Positions 24,386 through 37,013 of a stretch of 64,000 bases of DNA are shown piece by piece. The position numbers were made by a program, and so were the translations under genes. Under the pieces are notes generated by a model. It was not told where the DNA came from. It searched no databases and worked only from the letters and a program-made list of their open reading frames with translations. Every line of letters begins with the position of its first letter. The first letter of the stretch is position 1. Source of the DNA: Polyporus tsugae (taxonomy: Eukaryota; Basidiomycota; Agaricomycetes; Polyporales; Polyporaceae); contig JAHRBS010000007.1 of assembly GCA_024305745.1 (NCBI GenBank), forward strand, positions 1,178,001 through 1,242,000, given 5' to 3'.

Positions 24386-26320
24386 ATGGACGCTCAAGAG
24401 TGGTCCTCGCAGCCTCCCGTTGAGCTCGTGCTGCCCTCTTTCCCGTCTCATCTCGCCATGGCCATCCTCCAAATGAATCTGAGGGACATCGCCGGATATT
24501 CGGTCAAGGCAGACAATATTAATGCTGCGCTCTGCCTACGCTATATTGCACGACGCTACCTGGTATTCGGTGTAACCGGTTTCGTCTTCTTTGGCACGCT
24601 TCTTCTTCGCATGCTCTACTTCCGCATGAGCCCAGTCATCGTGGAGACTCCCCTCGCTGGTCAAGAACGTGAGTCCTCGAGATGGCCTGGGATGCGTCTA
24701 CCACCACTCTACTCGCAGTACCACGAGTATGAGCTCGGTCTTCCCCAACACCACTGGCATGCAGCATCGCATGAGGACGAGCCCAAATTCTTGTTCGTTT
24801 CCGGACATAACCGAGGTGCGATCTGCAGTGTTCTATACATGCGTCACATTAAGCCTCACTGGCACCCCTCGATTATACAGGCTCCGGATGGGGTAACATC
24901 TGGCAGGAGATCTTACTCAACGCATATCTCTCTCACAAGTCGAACCGAGCGTACGTATCTCCCTAATAATACCCTTGGGTACTCCCTTTGAGTCTGGCAT
25001 TCCTCTTCTAGTGCTGATGAGCCGTGTGCTAGGTTCGTCTTCTACAACTACACCTGGAATGACGATGCCAGCCAAGATTATTCAGACTACGGTGGGAAGC
25101 CGATCCCCTCCCGTGTCCCACTGTCTGCCCTCATTGCAGGTGAGTTCTAGGCTCCCTCACACAAGAGCCACCATCCTCCATCGGATGCCCATACGCATTG
25201 CAGGACCCATGGTTGGTGGGGCCTTCCCTGCGGACCAGCAGTCACCCCTTGCGGTTGCCGAAGAATACTACCACACCGTATGTCAAGGCCGCAAACGCGT
25301 GCTCGATCGCGAAGAGGTGCACAAAGACGTAGGGTCCTGGATGGTCGAGCCAATCACCAAGGGCTGGGTCGAGAAGCTGGCCTCGGTGGACGACCAGTGC
25401 GTGGAGGTGGAGCATGGGCAAGGGCCGATCTACAACTGGATGTGAGCCCCCTTCCTCTGCGCTTGCCGCCCCTCAGCCGTGACAGAGCGGTGACCCCACG
25501 CCCCCACTCGTGCCCGCAGCACCTTCGGCGACAAGGACGCGATGCACGATGCCTGGGGGGACTTCGCCGCGTCCCCGATCGTCACGCACTTCAGGTGGTC
25601 GCCCCTCGTGGAGCTCGCGTTCGACAACAACCGCGAGGTGATCGCCCCCACCACCGTCCTCGAGCCGCCGCTGTCGGCCCTCCCCTACGACACGCCCAAC
25701 GCGGAGCGTTATCCCGCGATCCCAGGCCTGCTCGTCCTCCACCTCCGCCGTGGCGACTACGGCGGCCATTGCGAGCACCTCGCCAGGTGGTCCTCGTCCT
25801 TCCTCGCGTTCAACGCGCTCCCCGGGCTCGAGGACTTCACCCCGCCTGCCGGCGGCGGGTGGGGCGAGAACACGCCCGAGAACACGGCGCTCTACCGGCG
25901 CCGCTGCCTGCCGACCATCGCGGAGGTCGTCGCGCGCGTGCGCGAGGTGCAGCGCGCTCCTGCCGCGCGCAGGCTCGAGAACGTCTACATCATGACGAAC
26001 GGCGCGCTACCGTGGGTCGAGGAGCTCAAGCGCGCGCTGGCGGCGATGGGCGGCTTTAAGCACGTGGCGAGCAGCCGCGACGCGGTGCTCAACCGGGAGC
26101 AGAAGTACGTCGCGCAGGCGGTGGACATGCTCGCAGGCCAGCGCGCACAGGTGTTCATCGGGAACGGGGTGCGTCAGAGTCCTTCTTTCACCACACGTTG
26201 GCGTTGCGTGGTGGTGCGTTGCTGACTGTCTGATTCCCTCAGTGGTCGAGCTTGACTGGCGGCATCGTCGTCATGCGCCAGGCGAACGGGTTCCATCCCG
26301 ATACCACGCGCTTTTTCTAG
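24386..26320 (+). CDS. O-fucosyltransferase-like type II membrane protein
   Basis: Fungal glycosyltransferase-like protein of the GDP-fucose O-fucosyltransferase-type fold; acceptor unknown, probably Golgi. Exons 24386-24815, 24881-24950, 25033-25139, 25204-25441, 25520-26168, 26243-26320; 523 residues. A single hydrophobic segment at about residues 57-79 (YLVFGVTGFVFFGTLLLRML) after a short N-terminus gives type II topology. The catalytic region opens with KFLFVSGHNRGSGWGNIWQE, a donor-binding N-terminal motif of this family. It continues with LLVLHLRRGDYGGHCEHLAR (the Arg-rich motif) and ENVYIMTNGALPWVEELKRA, and ends QRAQVFIGNGWSSLTGGIVV. All junctions are GT-AG and in phase. The family call is from motif order; substrate specificity cannot be read from sequence. 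Confidence 0.85.
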
Positions 26321-27052
26321 GTTTTGCAATTGCTTCTTCTAGGGATAGAGTTCACTAGTCACTATTTCTTGGTCTGCGGTCGCTGGTTAGACATCACGTA
26401 TATATTGGCCCATTACCTCCAGTGTGCCGCCACTACCGTTTCATGGTATTTATTGCGAACGCAAAAGGCTCAAGGCGTGACCGCACAGCCACAACGTACA
26501 TGGCAAGGACGTTCTATGCTAGCAGTGGTTATATACCATATATTGTAACCGGCACCAGTACGCACATGATGTACGAGGAACTCATATGTATGACAGTCAC
26601 GACGCGCCTTACATACATAGATGTAGACACTTTATAGCCTGCTAATACAGAACTTGGTAATTGAGGCAGATCTAGAGACCCAAGAGGGGTAGAAAGAAAT
26701 CATCATGGATACAACATCGGACGAACGCCGGATGTATGTTGTATACTGGTTACAGCGTGGATGCGTGTGTAGGTGCTTCATGATTAATATGAGTGTCAAT
26801 GCCAATGCGGATGGTATGGTGGGTATGTCATGGAGCGAATACCGACTGTGAGGGGGTTAATAAGAGGAGGTGGGAGGCGTAGCGTTGTGGAAGGGATAAG
26901 TAAAGGCAACCCGTAAGATGAGTGGATATGCATATGGGTGAGTAATCAGTCTTGTCCGTCGACCAGTTATTTGAATAAATCACACTGCAAAACCCAACCA
27001 TTAGGGTTCATGACACGGACCGTTCACCGCGACGGGAACTCACCAAGACCCC
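26321..27052. other. Convergent intergenic region
   Basis: 732 AT-rich bases between the 3' ends of the glycosyltransferase and BTB protein 1. No gene was recognised; terminators of both genes are expected here but no specific signal stands out. Confidence 0.5.
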
Positions 27053-28622
27053 CTACAAAGCCGCCGCAGGAGTTGCGGGCGCTACGGGCGGGGTCGGGTC
27101 CTTCCAGTCCTCGACCGCCACGCCCATGTAGCTGGGCAGGTGTCTCCACACATCCTTACGCACATCGAGGTCGCGCGCGTGCAGCATCGCGCGGCACGGC
27201 TCGCACAGCGGCCAGAGCTCGACGACGTCCTCAATCCAGTGCTCCCACGAGTCGAGCGCGGCGAAGCCCGCGATGTCCCCGATCGGGTCCTTTTGCAGCC
27301 CGTCGAGCATCATGCTCAGGATCTCGCGCAGCGCACGCTCGCACCCCTGGCCGCCCTTGCTGCTGCTCGCGCACTGCGCGCCCGGCACCGGCTTGCAGAT
27401 CGTGCATGCCCCACGCGTGCTCGCGCGCACGAGCTCCGTGCGCCCGCGGAGGACGAGCTCGAGGTCGCGCTGCTCGAGGCGCTCGACGCTGCCGTCGGTG
27501 CGCTCGACGCCGAGGTTGAGTTCCTGGTCGAGCTGGCAGCAGAGGTAGAGCGCAGTGGGGAGCACGGAGTCGGTGTGCGTCAGGCGCGCGAGGTTCACGG
27601 CTGCGATCGCATCGGGCGGCGTGATGTGCAGGGAGAGGTTGCCGTCGGCGCCCGCGGAGTCCCACGTGGAAAGCTCGTTCGTGAAATAGGATTTGAGGTG
27701 GTGCATGGAGCGTGAGTGGACGTCTTCGACGTGGTATTTGTGGGACATGCGGACGAGTGCGGCGAGCTCAGCGAACTCCATACGCTCTCCGGAGATGATG
27801 GGGAACCTGGCGGAACGCACGTGGGGTTGAGTTCATAGTTCGGTAATACGGGGGAGGTAACCAGGGCCCAAATGGAGGGTAGAGCGGAGAAAGAGAGGGA
27901 AAAGAAGTGAGGGAAAGGAACATACTTGCGAAGGCCACAGAGGGCACGAAGCAGATGGCGAAGGTCGTCTGGAGGGTCTGATATGTGCACGACAGGGCAG
28001 CTCTCCATAGTTTCGGAATTGGAGGGCTGAGCGACCGCAAATAGATCTCGGAAGATGACCGAATGTCTTGTGAGAAGGCCGCGGTATACTCTGAAGGCCG
28101 TGTCTCGGGATAGGAGGATGATGTTGCCGTCTTCGAACCAGAGGTCGGGATCACGCTTGACGGTGTTGGCCAGGGTTGCGACGGTGGAGATCTCGCTGGG
28201 TTGGGGGGAAGGATTCTCGGCGATGTTAACACGCCATCGTTTCACGACGCCATTGGCGGTCATCAAGTCCCTGGGGGTACGCATGTTAGGAAAGAGAGGC
28301 ATGAGTCCTTGTTGTCATTGGCGATATTCTTGTTTGTGGGAAGGAAGAAGAAGACGTACGGGGTCTTGGCCCTGGTTATGATGTGCTGCTGCTCCTGGAC
28401 TGGATGTGGGTCGGATTCCTCGAGGGGGGATTGGGGCCAGTCGGGGGGAATGCTTGTGCTTGGAGAGGGCGTCCTGGATGGGAGGGGGGTGATGCGCTGG
28501 AGGACGGCCTTGCGGAGGCTCATTCGGTGTTCGTAGTCGAGTGCGGAGGAAAAGTCGAGGGAGAGAAGGGCGGGCTCACGGCTACGGCTTCTTGGGCGTG
28601 GAAGGTGGGGTTCTTGCAACAT
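27053..28622 (-). CDS. BTB/POZ domain protein 1
   Basis: Agaricomycete-type BTB protein; BTB domains mediate dimerisation and often recruit Cullin-3. Exons 28622-28360, 28270-27926, 27806-27053; 453 residues. About 115 residues of variable N-terminus (LALLSLDF-type and SP-rich) precede the BTB domain: RDPDLWFEDGNIILLSRDTA, FRVYRGLLTRHSVIFRDLF, CPVVHISDPPDDLRHLLRAL. The BTB domain is split by an intron after CGLRK and continues FPIISGERMEFAELAALVRM and HKYHVEDVHSRSMHHLKSYF. The C-terminal 200 residues hold several Cys and His (GACTICKPVPGAQC; WPLCEPCRAML) but no defined domain. Proteins of this architecture are expanded in mushroom-forming fungi. An ATCACGTGAT palindrome lies about 95 bases upstream of the ATG. 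Confidence 0.88.
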
Positions 28623-28714
28623 CTGAGCTCAGTCCATCCCTCCCAGTCTATCCCCGCTCCCCGGACACTGCCTCCATTCCGGCGCGACTCGAACCGCGTC
28701 TTCATTCCTCGTGC

Positions 28715-28724
28715 ATCACGTGAT
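28715..28724. promoter_or_regulatory. ATCACGTGAT palindrome (bHLH-type E-box)
   Basis: A 10-base perfect palindrome around CACGTG, 93-102 bases upstream of the BTB protein 1 ATG (28622). CACGTG is the core site of fungal bHLH factors of the Cbf1/Pho4/Ino class. Binding is inference. Confidence 0.4.
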
Positions 28725-28954
28725 CGAGTTTTGCCCATATCCAGTCTCAGCTTGCCTTCAGCCGACCCCGCGAAACACCTACACGCAACACGAGGCAGCA
28801 ACCAGACGCGACAACGGTGTCCTCGTCAGCGTTCCGTCAGCGGCTCGAACAAGCCTGGCCGTAGCTCTATGTATGGTTGCGGAACACATTCTAACATGGT
28901 CGTAATATATAGCTCGTACGATATCGATGGGTAGAGCGGGGAGAGCGTTTCCAA

Positions 28955-31395
<2,441 letters not shown>

Positions 31396-31681
31396 GGCGG
31401 CGAAAAAGGGAAGGGTAGTGCGAGTGCTGTCGCCTGCGTCGTCGTCGTCGTCCTCAGTCAGTCGAGTGTGCAAGCGGGTGTACGGGGAAGAAAAGGCAAA
31501 GGAGAACGATGACGCAGGAGCGGCGGCAGCCCGGGATCCAAAATGTCTGTAGCGCCGTTTGCTCGTATTTGGCCCAGCGGTTCGCGGAGAGAGGCGGAGA
31601 GACTCGAAAGTAACCGACGACCATCCATTGTTGCTTGATTGGCTTGTGCGGAGTCCCGTCTTTCCTTGAACTCGGACGACC
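31396..31681. promoter_or_regulatory. Shared divergent promoter, LETM1 / ALKBH1
   Basis: Only 286 bases separate the two start codons, so both promoters must overlap or be bidirectional. No specific element was identified. Confidence 0.5.
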
Positions 31682-33388
31682 ATGACTGTCACTGCTCAGA
31701 CGACATCCTCATTCGGAGACATGCAGGATCCCACCAGCGCAGCATACAAGAAGGCACGTCGCAAGCACTGGAAGTCGACTCGGAACCGACCTGAGCACGC
31801 CGATGCGGACTGGACGCCCTTCCGCGCAGCCGAGAAGAAATACAAGGCGCGCTTTCCGCCTCCCGATCTCTCCGACGTGCTTGACCTCGCGTTGACTGAT
31901 CCTTCGCGCGCGGCGGAAACCGCGAGAGGAGCGTGGAAGGGACGCACGGACGCGGTAGAGCGTAGAGAGATCCCGCTGCGCGGTTCGGAGGGGGACGGCG
32001 GCAGGAAAGCATACGTCTTCCCGGGCACACCTGGTGCGCGATTCGCAGTGGTTAATCGGGAACTGTACGTTATTCATGTTATTCCACTCTGCGTCGTGGA
32101 ATGCATCAGGTCTGGTGCTCCTACCATCGTTCGTGCCGCATGACGAACAGAGGCGACTCGTGCGATGGGCACTCAGAGATCATGCTCGCGATCCGAACGA
32201 GACAAACCTCGATACACATTATCTCATTCCCCGAGACGGCTTGTGGAACCAGTACCTTCGCGTCCACAAGGGCGAGTGCGAGGACATGGAAATACCACCC
32301 CGCGCATCTTTACAAGCTCCCTCGGAAGCTCGTCCGGCCGTCCTCCCCTCGTCTCTTCCAACGGCCGAGCCTCCTGGTCCCCGCAAGCTCATCGCGAACG
32401 AAGCTGCTAGTCCCGACAACTATCAGGCACTTACGAACACACCCAAACTTCCTGCTCCACCTTCACAATCACTCCACCCAGTCCCCATATCCACCCTCGT
32501 GCCCAAACTGCGATGGGCGAATATTGGGTGGTATTACCACTGGGGCACGAAGCAGTATGACTTTTCGAGAGGTCCTGGCGAGATCGCGAGTCTTGTCAGA
32601 GGCGTCTGCAAAAGCGCGGTACGGAGCATTCCCTGGGAGATGGTATTTGGTGATAGTATCAACAGCGAGACGGGCTGGGGCGAGGCGGGTCCGGAGTGGA
32701 CAAAGTGGAACGAGACATACGGTAAGCTCCCAACACATGACGTATCAGAGTTCGTCTCAGGATTTTATGCAGAGCCGGATGCGGGCATTGTAAATTTCTA
32801 CCAAACGAAGGTCTGTGCCCAGTGGGGACTCGGATGGTGACCGAAAAAAGCTGACTTGACCTTCCGCCGCAAAGGACACCCTCATGGCGCATGTCGACCG
32901 CTCGGAGATATGCGCAACGTCCCCTCTGGTTTCCATTTCGTGAGCCGACCCTCGCCCGTCGTACGCTGGACAGTAACGGTGCTGAACATGACGACTTTTC
33001 CGCCTAGACTTGGTTGTGCAGCAGTCTTCCTGATTGGAGGCCTCACGCGCGACGATCCCCCTACACCCATCCTTCTGCGTTCTGGGGACGTCGTCATCAT
33101 GTCAGGACCCGCATGCCGTCGCGCGTACCATGGTCAGGTCTCTCGTTGACCATCGGCTTAGAGTGATCCTTCTCACTGGGCATGCTGTCTGTAGGCGTAC
33201 CAAGAATACTCGAAGGGACGCTTCCCCCTCACCTCGAAGGTCCAGACGCTAATGCGTCAAGCCCTGATGAGGACGACTGGGAGGTGTACGAGGAGTATCT
33301 CCGGGGGACCAGGATCAACGTAAATGTCAGGCAAGTCTTCCCGAAGGGCTTTGACCCAATGCTGGACGTAGACGAGACGAAGGGATAG
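31682..33388 (+). CDS. ALKBH1-type Fe(II)/2-oxoglutarate dioxygenase
   Basis: AlkB-family dioxygenase of the ALKBH1 branch, which demethylates or oxidises nucleic-acid bases (in animals mainly tRNA, nuclear and mitochondrial). Exons 31682-32033, 32110-32721, 32773-32810, 32875-32939, 33008-33132, 33195-33388; 461 residues. The N-terminal part has PGTPGLVLLPSFVPHDEQRR, LRWANIGWYYHWGTKQYDFS and PEWTKWNETYEPDAGIVNFY. Iron ligands are His340 and Asp342 in DTLMAHVDRSE and His397 in ACRRAYHGVPRI. The 2-oxoglutarate arginine lies in GTRINVNVRQVFPKGF. LGCAAVFLIGGLTRDDPPTP forms the core strand. Introns 1 and 2 had alternative junctions; those chosen restore the family alignment. All catalytic residues are present. 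Confidence 0.93.
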
Positions 33389-34278
33389 TTATCAGTCAGT
33401 GAGTAAGGTCGTGAACTTCTGTACCCGTAACTCCGTCCAACTCCTTTTGTTTGCCCCGCCAAGCGGCTTGTCAGGGAGGCGGGCAATACATCCCTCCTAA
33501 CCACTAACGACGCCTCTCATCCATGTCGTCGACCACTCTCCAATCTGCACCTGCATAATGATAGGTCGGACAGGTCTTATCCTGCTTTGTAGTCGCGACT
33601 AAAAGGTAAAAAGTGCGAAAGTGAAGCGATGGGCGATTATGTCGTATGTGTCGGCTAGTCCCCTGTTCAGAAATCCTTTGCGCCATCAGATGCCAGAATC
33701 CGGAAACGCTGACGGACGTTCAGTTACTTACCCCACGCTACCGTCCAAATGCTACGATGGGGCGTGTCGAAGCTAAGCCCGAAAACAGGCAGGCCCACTC
33801 GAAGGATTCGTGTGAATGATCCAGGAGACCAACCAACTTGAAGACGACGGATGTTAGATGTTATTTATGGCGGTGGGATGGGCCGGTGTGTATAAGAACT
33901 GCAGGGGCGCGAACCACAGGGCGAACCCCATACAAGGACCAGGGGAGTAGTGGGATGAGAAAGAGGAACTTTGAGGTAACGCTCGATGGTGGACGAGTGG
34001 GTGGAAAGGGTAGAGGTATGCAAGATGGTCATGATATTTGGTGAGATTATGTTCATTGTGAGACGACTTTCGGAACTTCCGAGTCGCCGCGGATCGGTCC
34101 CCGCTGATCGCGGGTGATGGACCAGACGAGCATAGTGGGGCCATACATGTTGGCCAGCAACGAGTCCCGATGCCTCCAATGAATGCTATCCATGCGCTAT
34201 TCATGCGCCGTATCCACACTGTGCCAAATCAATAACCTGTCAATGACCTGCAGATACGAGATACAGGCGTGAAAGGAC
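33389..34278. other. Convergent intergenic region with unassigned coding-like fragments
   Basis: 890 bases between the 3' ends of the ALKBH1 and F-box genes. Minus-strand stretches around 33725-33840 (ILRVGLPVFGLSFDTPHRSI) and 34085-34190 (LLANMYGPTMLVWSITRDQR) look coding-like, but I could not join them into a gene or assign a family. Confidence 0.3.
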
Positions 34279-36069
34279 CTACGTCGCAGCATCCCGGTAG
34301 GGAACGAAAACGAGTCGCGAGAAGCTGCCTGAGCCCGCATCCGCCCAAGAGAACGGCTCCTCTTCCATCACCTGCCCCTCAATTTCTACCCTCAGGCCCA
34401 ACCTCATCAGTTTCATCGCCCATTCGTCTCCGTAGTACGTCTCCATTCCGCGGTCTTCGCTTTCACGTTCGCAGTGCAACAAGGAGAGTGTCTTGAAAGT
34501 GCCCGGCTGCGCAACCAGCTGCCTCTCTGCCATTCGATACACCCTCTCCATCGTCGTCTCCGAGATTTGCGCGCCTTCAAGCTCGAAAGACTCCAGCTTC
34601 GGGCAGAGCACCTCGTCGCCCTCATCACCGGTGAGCGCGTCAATGAGGGGGTCCAGCTCTGGAGAATACAGCCCCGAGACGGACAACGACTTCAGCACTG
34701 GCGTCGCGTCGAGGACCGCAGCCCACTCCCGTGCTCGCATGCGGAACGGACCACCAGCCTGATGGACCCCTCCGATGTCCGGAAAGAACCCGTACCGGTC
34801 GAACTTCATGGCGAGCCGCTCGACCTGGGATCCGTCGAATGGCCAGCGTCCGTCGAGGAAACGAGGGACGGGGCACGGCACCATTCGCCTTCTGAGACTA
34901 GACGCGGCAATGTCCAGTGTCCAGTTCTCGATGGACGATGGGTCATCGCTGGCCTGCAGCTGCAGACGCGATCGGGACCAATGGACGTGGACATTGCGCA
35001 TCTTGTCGAAGCACTGTAGCGAGTGGAGGGCACTGCGACTGTAGGGCTCTATGACGTCGCCATAGTCCTCCCAGGGCTGCAGGCGGCAATCGATGCGGAT
35101 GCGGGCCTCCTTGGGTGCGGACAGCTGGGAGAGGAGCCTCGCACACGACTTGGCGGGCGCGAGCTGCAGAGAGAGCGATCGGAGCTTCGGCAACTGTACT
35201 TTGGCTCGATGGACCGGCTCCCACCGGGGGGCAAGGCCGCGGAGATCGATCTCTTCGAGCTCTGGGCAGTTGGCGAGGATCTCGAGGACGTCCTTGAGGG
35301 GCTGAAAGAGGATGCCGAATGCGAAGAGCTCGAGATGGCGCAGGGTGCTCGGGGGAGTGAAGAAAAGCTGCACGTCGTGGAGCGCTAGATGGCGGAGAGA
35401 CGGCACCTGGTTGTTGAACAGGATCGGGACAGATAGCTCGACGATCCGCTCGAAACCGCGGCCGAATGCTTTCGAGGTGGAGTCGACGTGCAGGAACTCC
35501 AGGAGATGGGCGGCGGCGAAGCAGCTGAGTAATCGCTCCACGTCCTGAACTTCCTTGGTCGAGATCCAAATCGAGCGTACGCGATGAGAGGAGGATGCGA
35601 CCAGATCTGGGACAGACTCGGCCATAGGTTTAGTGAGAGACAGGATGATCGGTAGCTCCCTTGACCGGGCGAGACACGCCTCCACCACCGCCAAATCATG
35701 GACCGGGAAGGAAGTCCAGAGCACCGGGTTGGCGTGCGCAATTGCACGCCAGTGACGGCAGACGTGGGTGGCCTTGATGAAGTCGGCATGGTTTGTAACT
35801 GTGGGTTGGGCTCCGGAAGGTCCAAGCAAGTATGCGAAGATATGGCTGAATATCTCTGGGGGAAGGCCATTCACCGGGGCGAAGGTGTTTTGGAACAGAT
35901 GGAGGTTGCGAATCTCGTCCGTGTAGGCTTGAATTATCTGGCGACGAATCTCTGCTTCGCGATATACGAAGGCGCAGGCACCCTGATGAGAGACAACGTT
36001 CGACGGGAAGGTCAGTTTCCTGGTTGCGAGGACGATTTCGTGCTCATTGGTTGTGTCATTCCCAGCCAT
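34279..36069 (-). CDS. F-box-like / leucine-rich-repeat protein
   Basis: Probable substrate adaptor of SCF ubiquitin ligases, from a family hugely expanded in Agaricomycetes. A single exon, 596 residues, from the ATG at 36069. After a helical segment (YREAEIRRQIIQAYTDEIRN) comes the F-box: FAPVNGLPPEIFSHIFAYLL then ADFIKATHVCRHWRAIAHAN and PVLWTSFPVH. The rest is a degenerate LRR solenoid with regular hydrophobic strands (LRHLALHDVQLFFTPPSTLR, LEEIDLRGLAPRW, LKSLSVSGLYSPELDPLIDA). Nothing is broken. The substrate cannot be predicted. A decayed fragment of a similar gene lies just upstream on the same strand (36239-37013). Confidence 0.88.
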   Translation of the reverse strand: MAGNDTTNEHEIVLATRKLTFPSNVVSHQGACAFVYREAEIRRQIIQAYTDEIRNLHLFQNTFAPVNGLPPEIFSHIFAYLLGPSGAQPTVTNHADFIKATHVCRHWRAIAHANPVLWTSFPVHDLAVVEACLARSRELPIILSLTKPMAESVPDLVASSSHRVRSIWISTKEVQDVERLLSCFAAAHLLEFLHVDSTSKAFGRGFERIVELSVPILFNNQVPSLRHLALHDVQLFFTPPSTLRHLELFAFGILFQPLKDVLEILANCPELEEIDLRGLAPRWEPVHRAKVQLPKLRSLSLQLAPAKSCARLLSQLSAPKEARIRIDCRLQPWEDYGDVIEPYSRSALHSLQCFDKMRNVHVHWSRSRLQLQASDDPSSIENWTLDIAASSLRRRMVPCPVPRFLDGRWPFDGSQVERLAMKFDRYGFFPDIGGVHQAGGPFRMRAREWAAVLDATPVLKSLSVSGLYSPELDPLIDALTGDEGDEVLCPKLESFELEGAQISETTMERVYRMAERQLVAQPGTFKTLSLLHCERESEDRGMETYYGDEWAMKLMRLGLRVEIEGQVMEEEPFSWADAGSGSFSRLVFVPYRDAAT

Positions 36070-36238
36070 GTAGTTGAAGATGCCAGGGCCCAGGTTGTCA
36101 GTGGAGGAATAGTGGGAGAGGGAACAAAGCGATATTCAATCACGATCATGCGATAATGTGGTCACCGGAGGCTCACCGGGCCGGATGCTTTTCGACCGAA
36201 TCCGGAAAGTTGAGTTGGCCACTAATACAATGGGTCAT

Positions 36239-37013
36239 TTACCCAGGCTCAACTTTAGCAAATATACAACGTCCGCTACTGTCGGCTGCTGTGTACATGA
36301 GTGGCACCTTGTAGTACCATTGCCATTTTTCTTCGTTGAAAATTAGTTCCACGCCTAGGCGAACAAGGTTTACGAACCAGTCATTGTAGTGGTCAAAGCG
36401 GCAATTAAAGAACAACACCTCCTTGAGAGTACTCGTCTGCATTCCGGGTGGGATACGCTCCATAGCCATATGTACCAGGCGACCCGCGCCGCTGTTCGAA
36501 AGCTCCACGTCGAACATCTTCACAGGCCCAAACAACGCGCGGTCGAGGGGCCAGCCGATATCCGTTCGTGTAGGGCCTCGAGGAGATAATCCGCCTCGTT
36601 CGTGAGGAAGCCGAACACCATGAGGGTTTTGAGGGCTGGCAGCTGCCTGAACGTGATATACCACTCGTCGAATGTCGTGTCCAACGAGGGGCAGGTTGGT
36701 CATGCCAAGGCCGCGGAGCGGCCGAAAGAGTGCCCAGGGTGCGAGCGCGAGGTCGCGCTCTCCTTTCTCCCACCACCACTCCCCTCCGACTCCCTCCCCT
36801 TGGCGCGCGCCGTCGCGAGAAGTCAGTGAATACAGGAAAATTTGGCAGGACCCAATAGCCGACTGTGCCAGCCGAAACGAAGGAGCCAGGGAGTTAGTGG
36901 CGGGGAGGAGGAGAGCGCGCGTTCGGCGCGCGACCTCGCGCTCGCACTCTGGGCACCTTTTCGGCCGCCTTGGCATGACCAACTTGCCCAACGAGGGACC
37001 CAGCTGCGACACT
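36239..37013 (-). pseudogene. Decayed F-box/LRR-type gene fragment
   Basis: A C-terminal piece of an LRR-like protein of the F-box family type. Two overlapping frames are needed to read it. One gives DEWYITFRQLPALKTLMVFG then LTNEADYLLEALHER (minus strand, about 36680-36560). The other gives GWPLDRALFGPVKMFDVELS and IPPGMQTSTLKEVLFFNCRF (about 36557-36380), ending AKVEPG and a stop at 36239. The frame change near 36555 shows a frameshift. Upstream, the LRGLGMTNLPLVG segment is repeated in inverted orientation (see repeat at 36690-36993), and no F-box was found. Similar in type to the intact neighbour at 34279-36069, but whether it derives from it is not shown. Confidence 0.6.
36690..36993. 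repeat. Imperfect inverted repeat (arms about 105-115 bases)
   Basis: The left arm, about 36690-36800, reads forward GGTTGGTCATGCCAAGGC...GCCGAAA...TGCCCAG.GTGCGAGCGCGAGGTCGCG...CTCTCC. The same series is found reverse-complemented in the right arm, about 36880-36993, with small indels (an 8-base gap near 36711 and an 11-base gap inside the GC-rich end). The spacer is roughly 80 bases. It overlaps the F-box relic, so it is probably a local inverted duplication of coding sequence rather than a transposon. Confidence 0.7.

Noticed and set aside
32722..32760. 39-base intron in the ALKBH1 gene ending at 32760
   Set aside because: The acceptor at 32772 gives a normal 51-base intron and restores the ETYEPDAGIVNFY alignment.
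33700..34200. Possible minus-strand gene between ALKBH1 and the F-box gene
   Set aside because: Short open pieces only, with stops between them and no recognisable domain.
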